Below, piece after piece: positions 4,612-5,168 of a stretch of 5,168 nucleotides of DNA. Origin of the DNA: an uncultured Collinsella sp. (GTDB lineage Bacteria; Actinomycetota; Coriobacteriia; Coriobacteriales; Coriobacteriaceae); NCBI GenBank assembly GCA_900552295.1, contig URZB01000130.1, positions 1 to 5,168 of the forward strand. The letters run 5' to 3'. A model generated the notes under the pieces. It did not search any database, had not been told where the DNA came from, and worked only from the letters and a program-made list of their open reading frames with translations. Position 1 is the first letter of the stretch. Each line of letters opens with the position of its first letter. Made by a program: the position numbers and the translations under genes.

Positions 4612-5168
4612 ATGGAAACGATCATCAACGTCGACGATGTCTCGTTCTCCTATGGCACGCAAACCGAGCAGGCGCTCAGCCACGTTTCGCTCAGCGTGAA
4701 CAAGGGAGATTTCATCGGCATCATCGGGCCCTCGGGCGCCGGTAAGTCCACACTTGCCGCCTGTCTGTCGGGCGCTGTGCCTCACCACTACACCGGCGCC
4801 TTTTATGGCTCCGTGTTAGTTGACGGCCACGACACCTGCGAGGTCTCGCTCACCGACATATCGCAGATCGTCGGCAGCGTGTTGCAGGACATCGATACCC
4901 AGATGGTCGCTTCGGTCGTTGAGGACGAAATGCTCTTTGGTCTCGAGAACTTTGGCGTTCCGCATGACCAGATCGAGCAGCGCTTGTGCGAGACGCTTAA
5001 GACCGTCGGCATTAGCGACCTGCGCGACCGCGAGATCGCCACCCTCTCGGGCGGCCAAAAGCAAAAGGTAGCTATCGCCGCCATCCTCGCCATGCGTCCG
5101 CGCGTCTTAGTGCTCGATGAGCCAACCGCAGCACTCGACCCCGCCAGTTCCACCTTGGTCTTCGAGAC
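4612..5168 (+). CDS. ecfA: ECF-type ABC transporter ATPase, N-terminal part (truncated by window edge)
   Basis: The first 185 codons are visible from ATG at 4612, which has GAAAGG (4601-4606) 5 nt upstream. All core ABC ATPase motifs are present: Walker A GPSGAGKST (39-47), Q-loop VLQD with Q92, signature LSGGQ (145-149), Walker B VLVLDE (165-170) and D-loop ALDP (174-177). The block SVVEDEMLFGLENFGVP (101-117) is typical of CbiO/EcfA ATPases, which power group II ECF vitamin and amino-acid-related transporters together with a T-component. The protein would sit on the cytoplasmic side and drive uptake by the S-component encoded upstream. The H-loop and any second ATPase domain lie beyond the edge, so a fused double ATPase cannot be ruled out. 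A T-component gene is expected further downstream. The two palindromic elements in the 211-bp gap before it are unusual for an operon of this type. Confidence 0.92.
   Translation, partial: METIINVDDVSFSYGTQTEQALSHVSLSVNKGDFIGIIGPSGAGKSTLAACLSGAVPHHYTGAFYGSVLVDGHDTCEVSLTDISQIVGSVLQDIDTQMVASVVEDEMLFGLENFGVPHDQIEQRLCETLKTVGISDLRDREIATLSGGQKQKVAIAAILAMRPRVLVLDEPTAALDPASSTLVFE

Noticed and set aside
3687..4628. Open frame of 313 codons on the minus strand opposite the transporter gene
   Set aside because: Its product is Asp/Gly/Glu-rich low complexity and it runs through the attenuator terminator and both palindromes, so it is a shadow of the plus-strand gene and repeats.
1..5168. CRISPR arrays, tRNA or rRNA genes, insertion-sequence transposases
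   Set aside because: No regularly spaced repeats, no cloverleaf-like or rRNA sequence, and no transposase motifs were found on either strand.

Overview
The sequence looks like a chromosomal segment from a Gram-positive, fairly high-GC gut actinobacterium. The best guess is Coriobacteriia, Collinsella-like. This rests on strong GC bias at third codon positions, purine-rich Shine-Dalgarno sites, a signal-peptide dipeptidase with a C-terminal membrane anchor, and an energy-coupling-factor (ECF) type transporter. No rRNA or other phylogenetic marker is present, so the genus is inferred.

Layout. (1) Positions 1-195, minus strand: the first 65 codons of a ribonuclease D gene that runs off the left edge. 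A 98-bp gap separates it from a divergent plus-strand pair. (2) 294-1313: a diacylglycerol/lipid kinase family protein, then a 30-codon single-membrane-segment microprotein whose Shine-Dalgarno site overlaps the kinase stop codon. A very strong intrinsic terminator closes this unit at 1347-1396. (3) 1397-1621: an AT-rich intergenic stretch with a 9-bp direct repeat at 21-bp spacing. (4) 1622-3421: a secreted, membrane-anchored C69 (PepD-type) dipeptidase whose presumed catalytic Cys lies directly after the signal peptide. (5) 3422-3827: a GC-rich hairpin after the dipeptidase gene, a probable promoter, and a classical ribosome-mediated tryptophan attenuator. The attenuator consists of a 22-codon leader peptide with three consecutive Trp codons, a hairpin that starts inside the last Trp codon, a plausible antiterminator, and a strong U-tailed terminator. 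(6) 3828-4400: a small multispanning protein resembling TrpP-type/ECF S-component tryptophan transporters. (7) 4401-4611: two separate palindromic elements, one about 100 bp and one about 50 bp, lying between the transporter genes. (8) 4612-5168: the 5' part of an ECF-type ABC ATPase that runs off the right edge.

How the parts fit. The attenuator, the S-component-like membrane protein and the ATPase form a coherent unit. When charged tRNA-Trp is scarce, ribosomes should stall on the Trp codons, the terminator should not form, and the uptake operon should be transcribed. The specificity of the transporter is therefore read from its regulatory leader as much as from the protein. The dipeptidase just upstream could release amino acids from peptides outside the cell for such transporters, but it has its own transcription signals and that link is only suggestive. 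The attenuated tryptophan-uptake ECF operon is the most interesting system in the window.
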